This document shows, one piece after another, positions 25,114-32,793 of a stretch of 64,000 bases of DNA. The position numbers and the translations under genes were made by a program. The stretch covers positions 1-64,000 of the forward strand of contig JAGQHB010000103.1 of assembly GCA_020432045.1 (NCBI GenBank), read 5' to 3'. Positions within the stretch are counted from its first letter, which is position 1; the number at the start of each line of letters is the position of its first letter. Under the pieces are notes generated by a model, which did not search any database, was not told the DNA's origin, and was given only the letters and a program-made list of their open reading frames with translations. The DNA comes from Dehalococcoidia bacterium (lineage in GTDB: Bacteria; Chloroflexota; Dehalococcoidia; Tepidiformales; Tepidiformaceae).

Positions 25114-25740
25114 TTAGCCTGTCGCGGGCCTGCTGCCACCCTTGCCAATCTTCGGCTCGGTGTGGGCAATAAGGCGGCGCATGTTCGGGATGTGCATGTA
25201 TTCGATAAGTGCGACGGCCACGAGTACGTAGCCGACGTAGGGCCATGGCTGCCATCCGGCGATGGCGCCGGCAAGGACGATTAGTGCAGCGATTGGCGCG
25301 ACCGTGATGGACATGAGGGACACGTAGCGCGTCGAAACGAGCACAAGCGCCGCGAGTATGGGGAATATCACGGCAACGACAGGTGTAAGCCCGAGGATGC
25401 CGCCGAACGCTGTTGCGACACCGCGGCCGCCACGAAACCCGGCGAAGACGGGCCAGATATGCCCCGCGATCGCAGCGGCAGCCCCTGCCGCTGCCACGCC
25501 AGCATCGTCCCAGAGGAAGCGCCCGAGCAGCGCCGGCACCGCGCCCTTGGAGATGTCTCCGACGATAACCAGTGCGGCGGGCAACTTGCCGGCTGTACGG
25601 AGCACGTTCGTAGCACCCGTCTTACCGCTTCCGCTCTTCCGAATGTCCTGGCGCAGCCAGAGGTACCCGACCACCAGGCCGAATGGGACGGACCCAAGGA
25701 GGTATCCCGTCGCTATGTTCGCCAGGTACTCGAACGTCAC
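25114..25740 (-). CDS. plsY: Acyl-phosphate:glycerol-3-phosphate acyltransferase
   Basis: 208-residue integral membrane enzyme making lysophosphatidate from acyl phosphate and glycerol 3-phosphate, the first step of phospholipid synthesis with PlsX. The three PlsY active-site loops are visible: SGKTGATNVLR (family SGNxGATN), GHIWPVFAGFRGGRGVAT, and RYVSLMSI. About five TM helices. The Asn of SGN is Lys here, a small departure. It starts with GTG overlapping the der stop (GTGA), a pairing seen in many bacteria. Confidence 0.95.
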   Translation of the reverse strand: MTFEYLANIATGYLLGSVPFGLVVGYLWLRQDIRKSGSGKTGATNVLRTAGKLPAALVIVGDISKGAVPALLGRFLWDDAGVAAAGAAAAIAGHIWPVFAGFRGGRGVATAFGGILGLTPVVAVIFPILAALVLVSTRYVSLMSITVAPIAALIVLAGAIAGWQPWPYVGYVLVAVALIEYMHIPNMRRLIAHTEPKIGKGGSRPATG

Positions 25741-27083
25741 TTGCGACGTTCCTCTTCTTCGCGGCCACGAAAGATGATTTTGATGGCGGTGCCTTCGAAG
25801 TCGGCTGCCTGGCGGATTTCGCGTTCGAGATAGCGGCGGTAACTGAAGTGGAGGAGGTCCGGGTCGTTCACAAAGAGGACGAAGACCGGAGGGTCGACAT
25901 CCGCTTGCGTCGCGTAGAACAGCTTGAAACGCCGGCTGTGGACGACCGGAGGGACGTGGTCGCGCAGCGCCTTCGTGAGCACGGCATTGAGTTCCGGCGT
26001 GCCGAGGCGCCGGCGACGTGCTTCCCTCGCCATGACACAGAGCTCAAGCAGTTGGTCCAGGCCCTTGCCCTCAAGCGCGGAGATGAACGCGTACATAGCC
26101 CAGGGGACGAACTTGGCGCGTCCCTGGAGCTGGCGCTCTGCCCATTCCCGCTGGGCTTCCGGGTCTTCCCAGAGGTCTGTCTTGTTCACGGCAATGATAA
26201 GGGCGGTTGAGGCATCCATCGCGAATCCGGCGATGTGCGTGTCCTGTGCAGTAAGGCCCTCGGTACCATCGACCACGAGGACCGCGACGTCACAGCGATC
26301 GACAGCCGTACTCGCACGCATGACTGAGTGGCGTTCGACGCCGGTGCCGAGCTTACCCGGCCGCCGTATGCCGGCAGTATCGATCAGCAAGAACCGGCCA
26401 TGCTCCGTATCGAGTTCGGTATCGATCGCGTCCCGGGTGGTGCCGGCAACCTCGCTGACGATCATCCGGTCCTCGCCTGTCAGTGCGTTTACCAGCATCG
26501 ATTTGCCGACATTGGGGCGGCCGATAATCGCAACGCGGATTCGGTCTTCTTCCACCGGTGGAGGCGCTGCCGGAAGCATCGCCACGACATCGTCGAGCAG
26601 CACGCCAACGTTTACGTTATGGAGAGCACTGATTGCGAGGGGCTCGCCGAAGCCAAGGCCAGTGGTCTCGGCAAGCGCCTGCAATTCACGGGCGTCGTTG
26701 TCCGCCTTGTTGGCGACGAAGATGACGGGCTTCCGGCACTTTCGCACCTCATCTGCGATGTCGTAGTCGCTCGACGTCAGGCCGTCCCGCGCATCGACCA
26801 ATAGGACGACAACCGTGGCGGTACGCATGGCCGTGCGGATTTGCTCGAGGATAAGCGGGCCAAAGACGTTCTCGGAAACGGTCTCAAAACCACCTGTATC
26901 TACGAGCCGAAACCGCGTGTCCAGCCATTCGACATCGGCCTCCAGGCGATCACGGGTCGTCCCCGGTTCGTCCTCGACGATAGCCTGGCGGTGACCGACG
27001 ACGCGGTTGAAGAGCGACGACTTGCCGACATTCGGACGTCCGACAATGACAACCCGAGGAAGGGAGGCGCTGGATGCGCTCAA
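25737..27083 (-). CDS. der: Ribosome-associated GTPase Der (EngA), two G domains
   Basis: 448 residues. It helps assemble the 50S subunit. G domain 1 has GRPNVGKSSLFNRVVG, DTGG and NKAD; G domain 2 has GRPNVGKSMLVNALTG, DTAG and NKTD; a C-terminal KH-like domain follows with HSRRFKLFYATQ and the basic tail. The frame continues upstream inside cdaR, but the Der fold begins right after TTG at 27083, which overlaps the cdaR stop (TTGA), giving a normal length. No ATG or GTG is available there. It sits between cdaR and plsY in an overlapping-gene operon. Confidence 0.96.
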   Translation of the reverse strand: MSASSASLPRVVIVGRPNVGKSSLFNRVVGHRQAIVEDEPGTTRDRLEADVEWLDTRFRLVDTGGFETVSENVFGPLILEQIRTAMRTATVVVLLVDARDGLTSSDYDIADEVRKCRKPVIFVANKADNDARELQALAETTGLGFGEPLAISALHNVNVGVLLDDVVAMLPAAPPPVEEDRIRVAIIGRPNVGKSMLVNALTGEDRMIVSEVAGTTRDAIDTELDTEHGRFLLIDTAGIRRPGKLGTGVERHSVMRASTAVDRCDVAVLVVDGTEGLTAQDTHIAGFAMDASTALIIAVNKTDLWEDPEAQREWAERQLQGRAKFVPWAMYAFISALEGKGLDQLLELCVMAREARRRRLGTPELNAVLTKALRDHVPPVVHSRRFKLFYATQADVDPPVFVLFVNDPDLLHFSYRRYLEREIRQAADFEGTAIKIIFRGREEEERRK

Positions 27084-28399
27084 GGAGTTCCCACCGGTAT
27101 CAGAGTGATTGTAACCGGGTCGACTCCCTCGAGGGTAATGCCTCCCGGTAGTGCCACATCTGCAGTGTACGTGGCCGTCCCCGCTGTGGCTCCATTGAGT
27201 GAGATCGAAGCCTTTATGTCCGACGTGGAGAGTGAGGCCATCGACGCGAGAGCCCCCGCTACCCGTACCTGTACCTGCAGTCGTGAGGCCTGGACAATAA
27301 GGCCTGCCGGCAGGCCGGTCAGCTGGACGCTGACGAAATACGTGGCGGACTCGCAGGGCGACGCGGGCGATGTGCCGCACTTGATGGGCGCGATCTCCAC
27401 CCGGACCACGGCCGTTTGGCGTTCGATCGACACGTTGGGCGGCGGTTGGATCGTGATCGTCTTGGTCACATTTCCCTTGGCGCCCGAGACATCGATAGGC
27501 TCAAGGGCAAGCGGACCCTGCAGGCCCTCGATCACTGCCGTCGGCCCTGTCACCTCGACAGCTGAGGGCTCAACTGAGATGTTCGTGACCACGTAACCCT
27601 TCTCCGGTTGTCCCGTGACCCGGGGCTGCAGACCGACGGCGGAGGGCGTGAAGATCTCTTCTATCGAGAACGTCGCACTCGCCCGCGACTCGGAGAGCAT
27701 CACCTGGAGGACGTTTCCATCCGTTGAGCGGACAACCAGTGCACCGCTTGACGTGAACGACCGGGTCTTTGCAGTTGCAAGGCTGACTTCCAACTCGACC
27801 CGGTCCACGCGGTTGATGAGGTCGGCGCTCCCCTGGACGGTGACGAGCGGAGGGTCGATCGACGGTGGGACATCGTGGCCATCAACCTGCTTCACCCGGA
27901 AGCCGGCAGGCGGACCCTCCAGGATCCGCACTTTGACTTCGACGTCGCGCTTGAGCGACGCCGTGAGGGGGACATCGATGGATGATGGAATTACCTCGAG
28001 GACATCTACATCACTACGCCGTGAGACCACCTTGACGGGCACGCGTGCAAGGCCGGCGGCCGGATCGACGCGGGAGAGGTCGACCTCGGCGCGGAAGTCC
28101 GATCGCCGCAGCGAGTCAAGGTCCCCTTCTCGTGCCTCCACGCGTACGAGCACAGTCTGCAGTGACTCGACGATGTAGCCCTCGGGGAGATTTACCGCCT
28201 CGACTTCAATGCCGCCTTCGGCCGGGGCACGCCCTTCGACACGGGGGTTGTCTACGTCCTGGATGATTGTCCAGAGCGCGAGGGCTGTAATCAGGCTTAG
28301 CACAGCCGACATCCAGTGCCGCCGCACATCCATGCCGGTCGATCGGGCGAGAACCGAGGCGACCTGCCAGGCATTTCGCGCTCGTTCCTCCAGCCTCAT
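27080..28399 (-). CDS. cdaR: CdaR/YbbR-domain regulator of diadenylate cyclase
   Basis: 439-residue membrane protein: a short cytoplasmic N-terminus, one TM helix (about 30-48, SAVLSLITALALWTII), then an extracytoplasmic region of four YbbR repeats (about 55-435). Repeat hallmarks are the V.V.G....I..V..V...V strings, such as VTVQGSADLINRVDRVELEVS and VEVTGPTAVIEGLQGPLALEPI (read as separate pieces). CdaR binds and modulates CdaA/DacA in Firmicutes. ATG at 28399 overlaps the dacA stop (ATGA), so the two are translated together. Confidence 0.92.
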   Translation of the reverse strand: MRLEERARNAWQVASVLARSTGMDVRRHWMSAVLSLITALALWTIIQDVDNPRVEGRAPAEGGIEVEAVNLPEGYIVESLQTVLVRVEAREGDLDSLRRSDFRAEVDLSRVDPAAGLARVPVKVVSRRSDVDVLEVIPSSIDVPLTASLKRDVEVKVRILEGPPAGFRVKQVDGHDVPPSIDPPLVTVQGSADLINRVDRVELEVSLATAKTRSFTSSGALVVRSTDGNVLQVMLSESRASATFSIEEIFTPSAVGLQPRVTGQPEKGYVVTNISVEPSAVEVTGPTAVIEGLQGPLALEPIDVSGAKGNVTKTITIQPPPNVSIERQTAVVRVEIAPIKCGTSPASPCESATYFVSVQLTGLPAGLIVQASRLQVQVRVAGALASMASLSTSDIKASISLNGATAGTATYTADVALPGGITLEGVDPVTITLIPVGTP

Positions 28400-29202
28400 G
28401 TCGCACCGCCGGAGACCACATCGAAGCGGGCAGGGTCGAGCAGGGATTCGAGTGTGGACCGCAGGCGCCGTCCGTCGGGCATCCGAATCAGGCGTCCAGA
28501 GAACGCGATCCGGATGTCTCCCGTCTCCTCTGAAACGACGACGGCGCATGCATCGGTGGTTTCTGTGACGCCGACGGCTGCGCGGTGACGCGTCCCGAGC
28601 TGTCCCTGGCCGGCAGCCAACGTATCGGCCAGAGGGAGCACGCACCCGGCGGCGACGACCCGTTCATCGCGGATCACGACGGCCATGTCGTGGAGCGGTG
28701 AATTGGGAAAGAAGATCCCGGTCAACAATTCGGGCGAGACGATGGCATCGACCCCGACTCCGGTCTCGATAACGTCCTGGAGGCCGGTGCCACGTTCAAA
28801 TACGATTATCGCACCGTGGCGTGCCTTGGCCATGCGCTCAGCCGCCTCCACGACGGCCTCAATGAGGGCGCCCCGCGCGGTTTCGCTGAGCGCATGAAAC
28901 CCGGTGCGCCCAAGCCTATCGAGCGTCCGGCGAATTTCCGGTTGAAAGAGAATGGCACCGCCGATAATGAGGCCGGAGAGCGAGTGCCGGACGATGAAGT
29001 TGATTGCCGTGAGGTCGAATGTCCTTCCGAGGATGACGGCGCCGAGGAGGACCGCCAGCGCACCGCGTGCCTGGGTCATCGCCCGGGAGCCAGCGATCAG
29101 CCGAAGCGTCGCGTAGAGGAGCGCACCAAGGATCAGTACGTCGACCAGCGCCGAGGCGTCGAATCCCGCGAGTATCTCCCTCAGGCGTTGCAGGTCGGGC
29201 AT
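28396..29202 (-). CDS. dacA: Diadenylate cyclase (CdaA/DacA type)
   Basis: 268-residue membrane-anchored enzyme making cyclic di-AMP from two ATP. Three N-terminal TM helices (within 17-85) precede the DAC domain (about 105-225), which shows IIVFERGTGL, the NSPLHD-MAVVIRD segment, CVLPL and GTRHRAAVGVTE with the RHR motif at 205-207. The catalytic DGA motif reads DMA (172-174): the metal-binding Asp is kept but the middle Gly is Met. ATG at 29202 is preceded by CTGGAG about 5 nt upstream. argF ends 62 bp upstream on the same strand. Confidence 0.93.
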   Translation of the reverse strand: MPDLQRLREILAGFDASALVDVLILGALLYATLRLIAGSRAMTQARGALAVLLGAVILGRTFDLTAINFIVRHSLSGLIIGGAILFQPEIRRTLDRLGRTGFHALSETARGALIEAVVEAAERMAKARHGAIIVFERGTGLQDVIETGVGVDAIVSPELLTGIFFPNSPLHDMAVVIRDERVVAAGCVLPLADTLAAGQGQLGTRHRAAVGVTETTDACAVVVSEETGDIRIAFSGRLIRMPDGRRLRSTLESLLDPARFDVVSGGAT

Positions 29203-29264
29203 AAAATCTCCAGGGCAGGCCCATGAACCTCCCGGATGATACGGGAAAGGTCGTCACTATCGAG

Positions 29265-30200
29265 TTAGCGCCTGACCTCATGGTCCACGCCAAGAAGTTT
29301 GCATATCGCGGCAGCCTGGGCCCACGTCCGATTTTCGGCCTGGTCGAAGATAATCGAGCCTTCGCCTTCGAACGCCTCGTCGGTGATCTCTTCGCCGCGA
29401 TGGGCAGGAAGGTCGTGCATGACGAGCACGCCAGTGCCCGCGATTTTCCGCAACTGAGCGTTGACCTGGAAGCCCGCAAAATCCATCCGCCTGCGCTCAG
29501 CTTCACGTTCAAAACCCATCGAAGTCCAGGTATCCGTATAGAGCGCGTCCGCTCCCTCGGCGGCCAATTCCGGGTCCGTGAGCGTCGCGAAGGAGCCGCC
29601 CGCCTCAGCCGCGCGGATCGATGCTTCGGTCGCTGCCCATTCCGGGAGCTGATAGCCCCGTGGTGTCGCGATTCGGACGTGCATGCCGAGTGAGACAGCA
29701 GTGAGCGCGAGGCTGGTCGCGACGTTGTTGCCGTCGCCGATGAATGCGAGCGTGTGCCCGGACACATCCTCGAGATGTTCAGTGAGCGTCACGAGATCGG
29801 CCAACGCCTGGCAGGGGTGCTCTTCATTCGTGAGGGCGTTGATAACCGGGATGGTGGAATAGCTCGCATACTCGTCGACAATTGCCTGGCCAAAGGTGCG
29901 GATAGCGACGATGTCGACGTACCGGCCGAGGACGCGGGCCACGTCCTTAATCGGCTCCCTCTCGCCAAGGACACCCTCCTGAGGCGTCAGGTAGACGCTG
30001 TCGCCGCCAAGGTGGCGCATCCCGACCTGGAAGCTCACCCGGGTGCGAAGCGAAGGCTTTTCGAAGAGCAGCGCGAGTTGCCGGCCATCAAGGACTCGCT
30101 GACGGGTCCGTTTGAGGACGAGGGCCAATTTGACTAGGTCCTGGATCTCGGCAGCCGAAAGGTCGGCGCTTGAGATGAGATGGCGAGGGGAGTGGGGCAT
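29265..30200 (-). CDS. argF: Ornithine carbamoyltransferase
   Basis: 311-residue cytosolic enzyme making citrulline from ornithine and carbamoyl phosphate in arginine synthesis. Carbamoyl-phosphate loop FEKPSLRTRVSF (50-54 SLRTR), HPCQALAD (128-135), and the ornithine-side DTWTSMG (223-229) identify OTC rather than ATC. The usual H-C-L-P motif reads HDLP (262-265), so the conserved Cys is Asp263. The ATG at 30200 has no Shine-Dalgarno, and TATACT lies 7 bp upstream, suggesting a leaderless transcript. No other arg genes are near. Confidence 0.95.
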   Translation of the reverse strand: MPHSPRHLISSADLSAAEIQDLVKLALVLKRTRQRVLDGRQLALLFEKPSLRTRVSFQVGMRHLGGDSVYLTPQEGVLGEREPIKDVARVLGRYVDIVAIRTFGQAIVDEYASYSTIPVINALTNEEHPCQALADLVTLTEHLEDVSGHTLAFIGDGNNVATSLALTAVSLGMHVRIATPRGYQLPEWAATEASIRAAEAGGSFATLTDPELAAEGADALYTDTWTSMGFEREAERRRMDFAGFQVNAQLRKIAGTGVLVMHDLPAHRGEEITDEAFEGEGSIIFDQAENRTWAQAAAICKLLGVDHEVRR

Positions 30201-30207
30201 AGGCGAC

Positions 30208-30213
30208 AGTATA
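30208..30213 (-). promoter_or_regulatory. -10 element of argF, probable leaderless transcript
   Basis: On the minus strand, TATACT ends 7 nt before the argF ATG, so transcription should start at or next to the start codon. No convincing -35 hexamer is found at 16-18 bp. No ribosome-binding site exists between the hexamer and the ATG. Confidence 0.45.
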
Positions 30214-30338
30214 CGGATGTCTTCGTGAAACGCCGGAAGGAGCCCAGGAGGGGGTGATTGTCGCCTAAGCCGTGGTGTGCGAGGGTAGTCGAGGTATCCC
30301 TCACCGGCACTGGACGGACATTCCGTAACGTGTCTCTC

Positions 30339-30369
30339 TTGCTGAGTGGGTTTAGGCGCGTGATATACT
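30339..30369 (+). promoter_or_regulatory. Putative promoter of the tRNA pair
   Basis: TTGCTG (30339-30344) and TATACT (30364-30369) with a 19-bp spacer, followed by a GC-rich discriminator. Transcription would start about 15 nt before mature tRNA-Lys. The long spacer lowers confidence. Confidence 0.5.
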
Positions 30370-30390
30370 CCCGCGCGTCTCGTTTTCGGG

Positions 30391-30466
30391 GGGCCGCTAG
30401 CTCAACTGGTAGAGCAGCTGACTCTTAATCAGCCGGTTGGAGGTTCGAGTCCTCCGCGGCTCACCA
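30391..30466 (+). tRNA. tRNA-Lys (anticodon CTT)
   Basis: 76 nt with the CCA end encoded. Acceptor GGGCCGC pairs with GCGGCTC through one G.U; the D arm is GCTC...GAGC; the anticodon stem CTGAC... encloses the loop with CTT; the T arm is GGAGG-TTCGAGT-CCTCC. Reads AAG lysine codons. Confidence 0.96.
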
Positions 30467-30479
30467 GCCCCCGTTCCGT

Positions 30480-30502
30480 GGGTGCGCGTGTCACGCGCAC
30501 CC
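30480..30502. other. Hairpin between the two tRNAs
   Basis: A 9-bp stem, GGGTGCGCG (30480-30488) with CGCGCACCC (30494-30502), loop TGTCA, in the 45-nt spacer between the tRNAs. No T-tract follows, so it is more likely a processing or spacer structure in a shared precursor than a terminator. Confidence 0.45.
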
Positions 30503-30511
30503 AGCACTTGT

Positions 30512-30593
30512 GGGGAAGTGTCGGAACTGGCAGACGAGCATGACTTAGGATCATGTGCCGAAAGGCGTAGGAGTTCGAGTCTCCTCTTCCCCA
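30512..30593 (+). tRNA. tRNA-Leu (anticodon TAG)
   Basis: 82 nt. Acceptor GGGGAAG pairs with CTTCCCC, discriminator A; anticodon TAG at 30546-30548; long class II variable arm (TGCCGAAAGGCG); T arm AGGAG-TTCGAGT-CTCCT. The CCA end is not encoded (CGA follows), unlike the tRNA-Lys next to it. Confidence 0.95.
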
Positions 30594-30675
30594 CGAAAAG
30601 AGAACCCACGGGTGACCGTGGCAGCGCGCGAGGCCGCCAGCCCGGGAAACCCGGAGCCTGGAGGAAGGAGAAGGG

Positions 30676-31677
30676 ATGCCGCTCATTGAGGTGAAAGACC
30701 TCCGAACGTACTTCTATACGCAGGAGGGGGTCGTCAAAGCGGTCGACGGCACTTCGTATGTGGTGGAAGAAGGCGAAACACTCGGCCTGGTCGGTGAGTC
30801 CGGCTGTGGCAAGAGCGTTTCTGCACTTTCCATCCTCCGCCTGATCCCCCAGCCGCCAGGAAAGATCGTCTCCGGTGAGATCATCTTCCAGGGCCGTGAC
30901 ATTCTGAAGCTCGATGAAGACGAGATTCGGAAGATCCGTGGCAACGAGATCGGGATGGTCTTCCAGGAGCCGATGACATCGCTCAACCCCGTGTTGACGA
31001 TCGGCCGCCAGATGACCGAGGCGCTCGAACTGCATATGGATCTCCATGGCAAGTCGGCGAACGACCGGGCCACGGAATTGCTGGAGATGGTCGGCATCCC
31101 CGAGGCGCGGGCGCGCCTCGATGACTATCCGCACCAGTTCTCAGGTGGTATGCGCCAGCGCGTCATGATTGCCATGGCGATGAGCTGTAACCCGAAGCTT
31201 CTCCTGGCGGACGAGCCGACGACGGCGCTCGATGTCACGATCCAGGCACAGATTCTGGAAGTGATGAACCGGCTCAGCCGCGAATTCGGGACAGCCGTGA
31301 TCATCATTACCCACAACCTCGGCGTCGTCGCGCGCTATGCCGACCGGGTAAATGTGATGTACGCCGGGCGTGTTATCGAAACCGCAACAGCTACCGAGCT
31401 GTACGGCAACCCAAAGCATCCTTATACGGTCGGGCTGCTCAACTCTGTTCCCCGGCTCGATGAGACACGGAAGCAGAAGCTTGTCCCGATCGACGGTCTG
31501 CCACCGGACCTCGCGCACCTCCCACCGGGTTGCCCGTTCTATCCCCGCTGTTCGTGGCGCGTAGACAAATGCAAGGAAGAATACCCCCCGTGGAAGCTGG
31601 TGGCCGATGGCCACTACGCAGCATGCTGGGAATCCGACCGCGTTCGGAGGGAGGTGTCAGTTGGCGCAGCAGGTTGA
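30676..31677 (+). CDS. oppD: Oligopeptide/dipeptide ABC transporter ATPase, OppD/DppD type
   Basis: 333-residue cytoplasmic ATPase subunit of a peptide importer. Walker A GESGCGKS (about 39), Q loop with [11 protein letters not shown], signature FSGGMRQRV, Walker [13 protein letters not shown], switch His in IITHNLGVV, and the C-terminal Opp/Dpp extension with four Cys (CPFYPRC, DKC, AACW) that in this family holds an Fe-S cluster. ATG at 30676 has a strong GGAGGAAGGAG leader. It is followed by oppF with overlap. No permease or binding-protein genes are adjacent, so the pair must serve pores encoded elsewhere. Confidence 0.95.
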   Translation: MPLIEVKDLRTYFYTQEGVVKAVDGTSYVVEEGETLGLVGESGCGKSVSALSILRLIPQPPGKIVSGEIIFQGRDILKLDEDEIRKIRGNEIGMVFQEPMTSLNPVLTIGRQMTEALELHMDLHGKSANDRATELLEMVGIPEARARLDDYPHQFSGGMRQRVMIAMAMSCNPKLLLADEPTTALDVTIQAQILEVMNRLSREFGTAVIIITHNLGVVARYADRVNVMYAGRVIETATATELYGNPKHPYTVGLLNSVPRLDETRKQKLVPIDGLPPDLAHLPPGCPFYPRCSWRVDKCKEEYPPWKLVADGHYAACWESDRVRREVSVGAAG

Positions 31678-32698
31678 CAGCCAGACCAGAGGGCAGGGCC
31701 AGGGCAGCGTAAAGGCGGGCGAAGTCCTGCTAGACGTCGAAGACCTGCAGGTGTTCTTCCCGATCACCGCAGGGCTCCTCGTGCAGCGCAAAGTCGCTGA
31801 CGTGAAGGCGGTCGACGGGATCACGTTCAGCGTGAAGCGTGGCGAAACGCTCGGACTCGTTGGCGAATCTGGTTGCGGCAAGAGCACGACCGGCAAGTCC
31901 ATTCTTCAGCTCAACCGCCCGACGGCCGGGAAGGTGCTTTTCGAAGGACAGGACCTGACAAAGCTGAAAGGCGGGAACCTCCGCAAGTTCCGCCGCCGGA
32001 TGCAGATGATCTTCCAGGACCCCTACGCGTCGCTGAACCCGCGTATGTCGGTCGGAAGCATCATTAGCGAGCCCCTGACCATCCACAAGCTGGCAAGTGG
32101 CAAGGACAAGAAGGAGCGCGTCCACAACCTGCTCCAGACCGTCGGGCTCAACCCCTACTTCGCGAACCGCTTTCCACACGAATTCTCGGGCGGCCAGCGT
32201 CAGCGCATTGGTATTGCGCGAGCCCTTGCCGTTGAGCCGGACTTCATTGTCTGCGACGAGCCGGTGTCCGCCCTGGACGTTTCGATCCAGGCACAGATCA
32301 TCAATCTCCTGCAGGACCTCCAGGGCCAGTTCGGACTGACCTACCTGTTCATTGCCCACGACCTGTCGGTTGTGCGTCACATTAGCGATCGCGTGGCCGT
32401 CATGTATCTCGGCCACATCATGGAGCTCACGGACCGGGACTCGATCTTCGAGAATCCGCTGCACCCGTACACCAAGGCATTGATGTCGGCTGTTCCGATT
32501 CCCGACCCGAAGATCGAGCGCCAACGCGAGCGCATCATCCTCCTCGGTGACGTGCCTAGCCCCGTGCGCCCGCCGAGCGGCTGCGTATTCCATACGCGAT
32601 GCCCTATCGCCATCGACGTCTGCCGCGAACAGCGGCCGGAGTGGCGGAATGTCGGCACCGCCACCAAGGAACACTGGGTCTGGTGCCACCGCGTTTAG
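31661..32698 (+). CDS. oppF: Oligopeptide/dipeptide ABC transporter ATPase, OppF/DppF type
   Basis: 345-residue partner of OppD. Walker [30 protein letters not shown], signature [12 protein letters not shown], Walker [24 protein letters not shown], and a C-terminal [15 protein letters not shown] with the Opp Cys cluster. TTG at 31661 is chosen because GGAGGGAGG lies about 6 nt upstream and the frame before it is a shadow of the oppD end; the genes overlap by 17 bp. A strong bidirectional hairpin follows. Together with OppD it forms the heterodimeric motor of a peptide or related-solute importer. Confidence 0.95.
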   Translation: MAQQVDSQTRGQGQGSVKAGEVLLDVEDLQVFFPITAGLLVQRKVADVKAVDGITFSVKRGETLGLVGESGCGKSTTGKSILQLNRPTAGKVLFEGQDLTKLKGGNLRKFRRRMQMIFQDPYASLNPRMSVGSIISEPLTIHKLASGKDKKERVHNLLQTVGLNPYFANRFPHEFSGGQRQRIGIARALAVEPDFIVCDEPVSALDVSIQAQIINLLQDLQGQFGLTYLFIAHDLSVVRHISDRVAVMYLGHIMELTDRDSIFENPLHPYTKALMSAVPIPDPKIERQRERIILLGDVPSPVRPPSGCVFHTRCPIAIDVCREQRPEWRNVGTATKEHWVWCHRV

Positions 32699-32722
32699 CG
32701 GCAGCGAACAAGCTGTGTGAAA

Positions 32723-32754
32723 GAAAGGGGCCGGTCTCTTGACCGGCCCCTTTC
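32723..32754. terminator. 14-bp hairpin terminator between oppF and the kinase gene
   Basis: GAAAGGGGCCGGTC (32723-32736) and its exact complement (32741-32754) around a TCTT loop. The stem carries AAA/TTT at its base on both strands, so it can terminate oppF (plus) and the Ser/Thr kinase gene (minus). Confidence 0.85.
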
Positions 32755-32793
32755 TGCGCGTGTGGTGCCTGCCTGCGGTGACGGCTGCCGACG

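Noticed and set aside
30397-31134. 245-codon minus-strand open frame over the tRNAs and oppD
   Set aside because: It would run through both tRNA genes and the start of oppD in antisense; no domain is visible.
31730-32689. 319-codon minus-strand open frame
   Set aside because: Antisense to oppF, which is certain from its ABC motifs.
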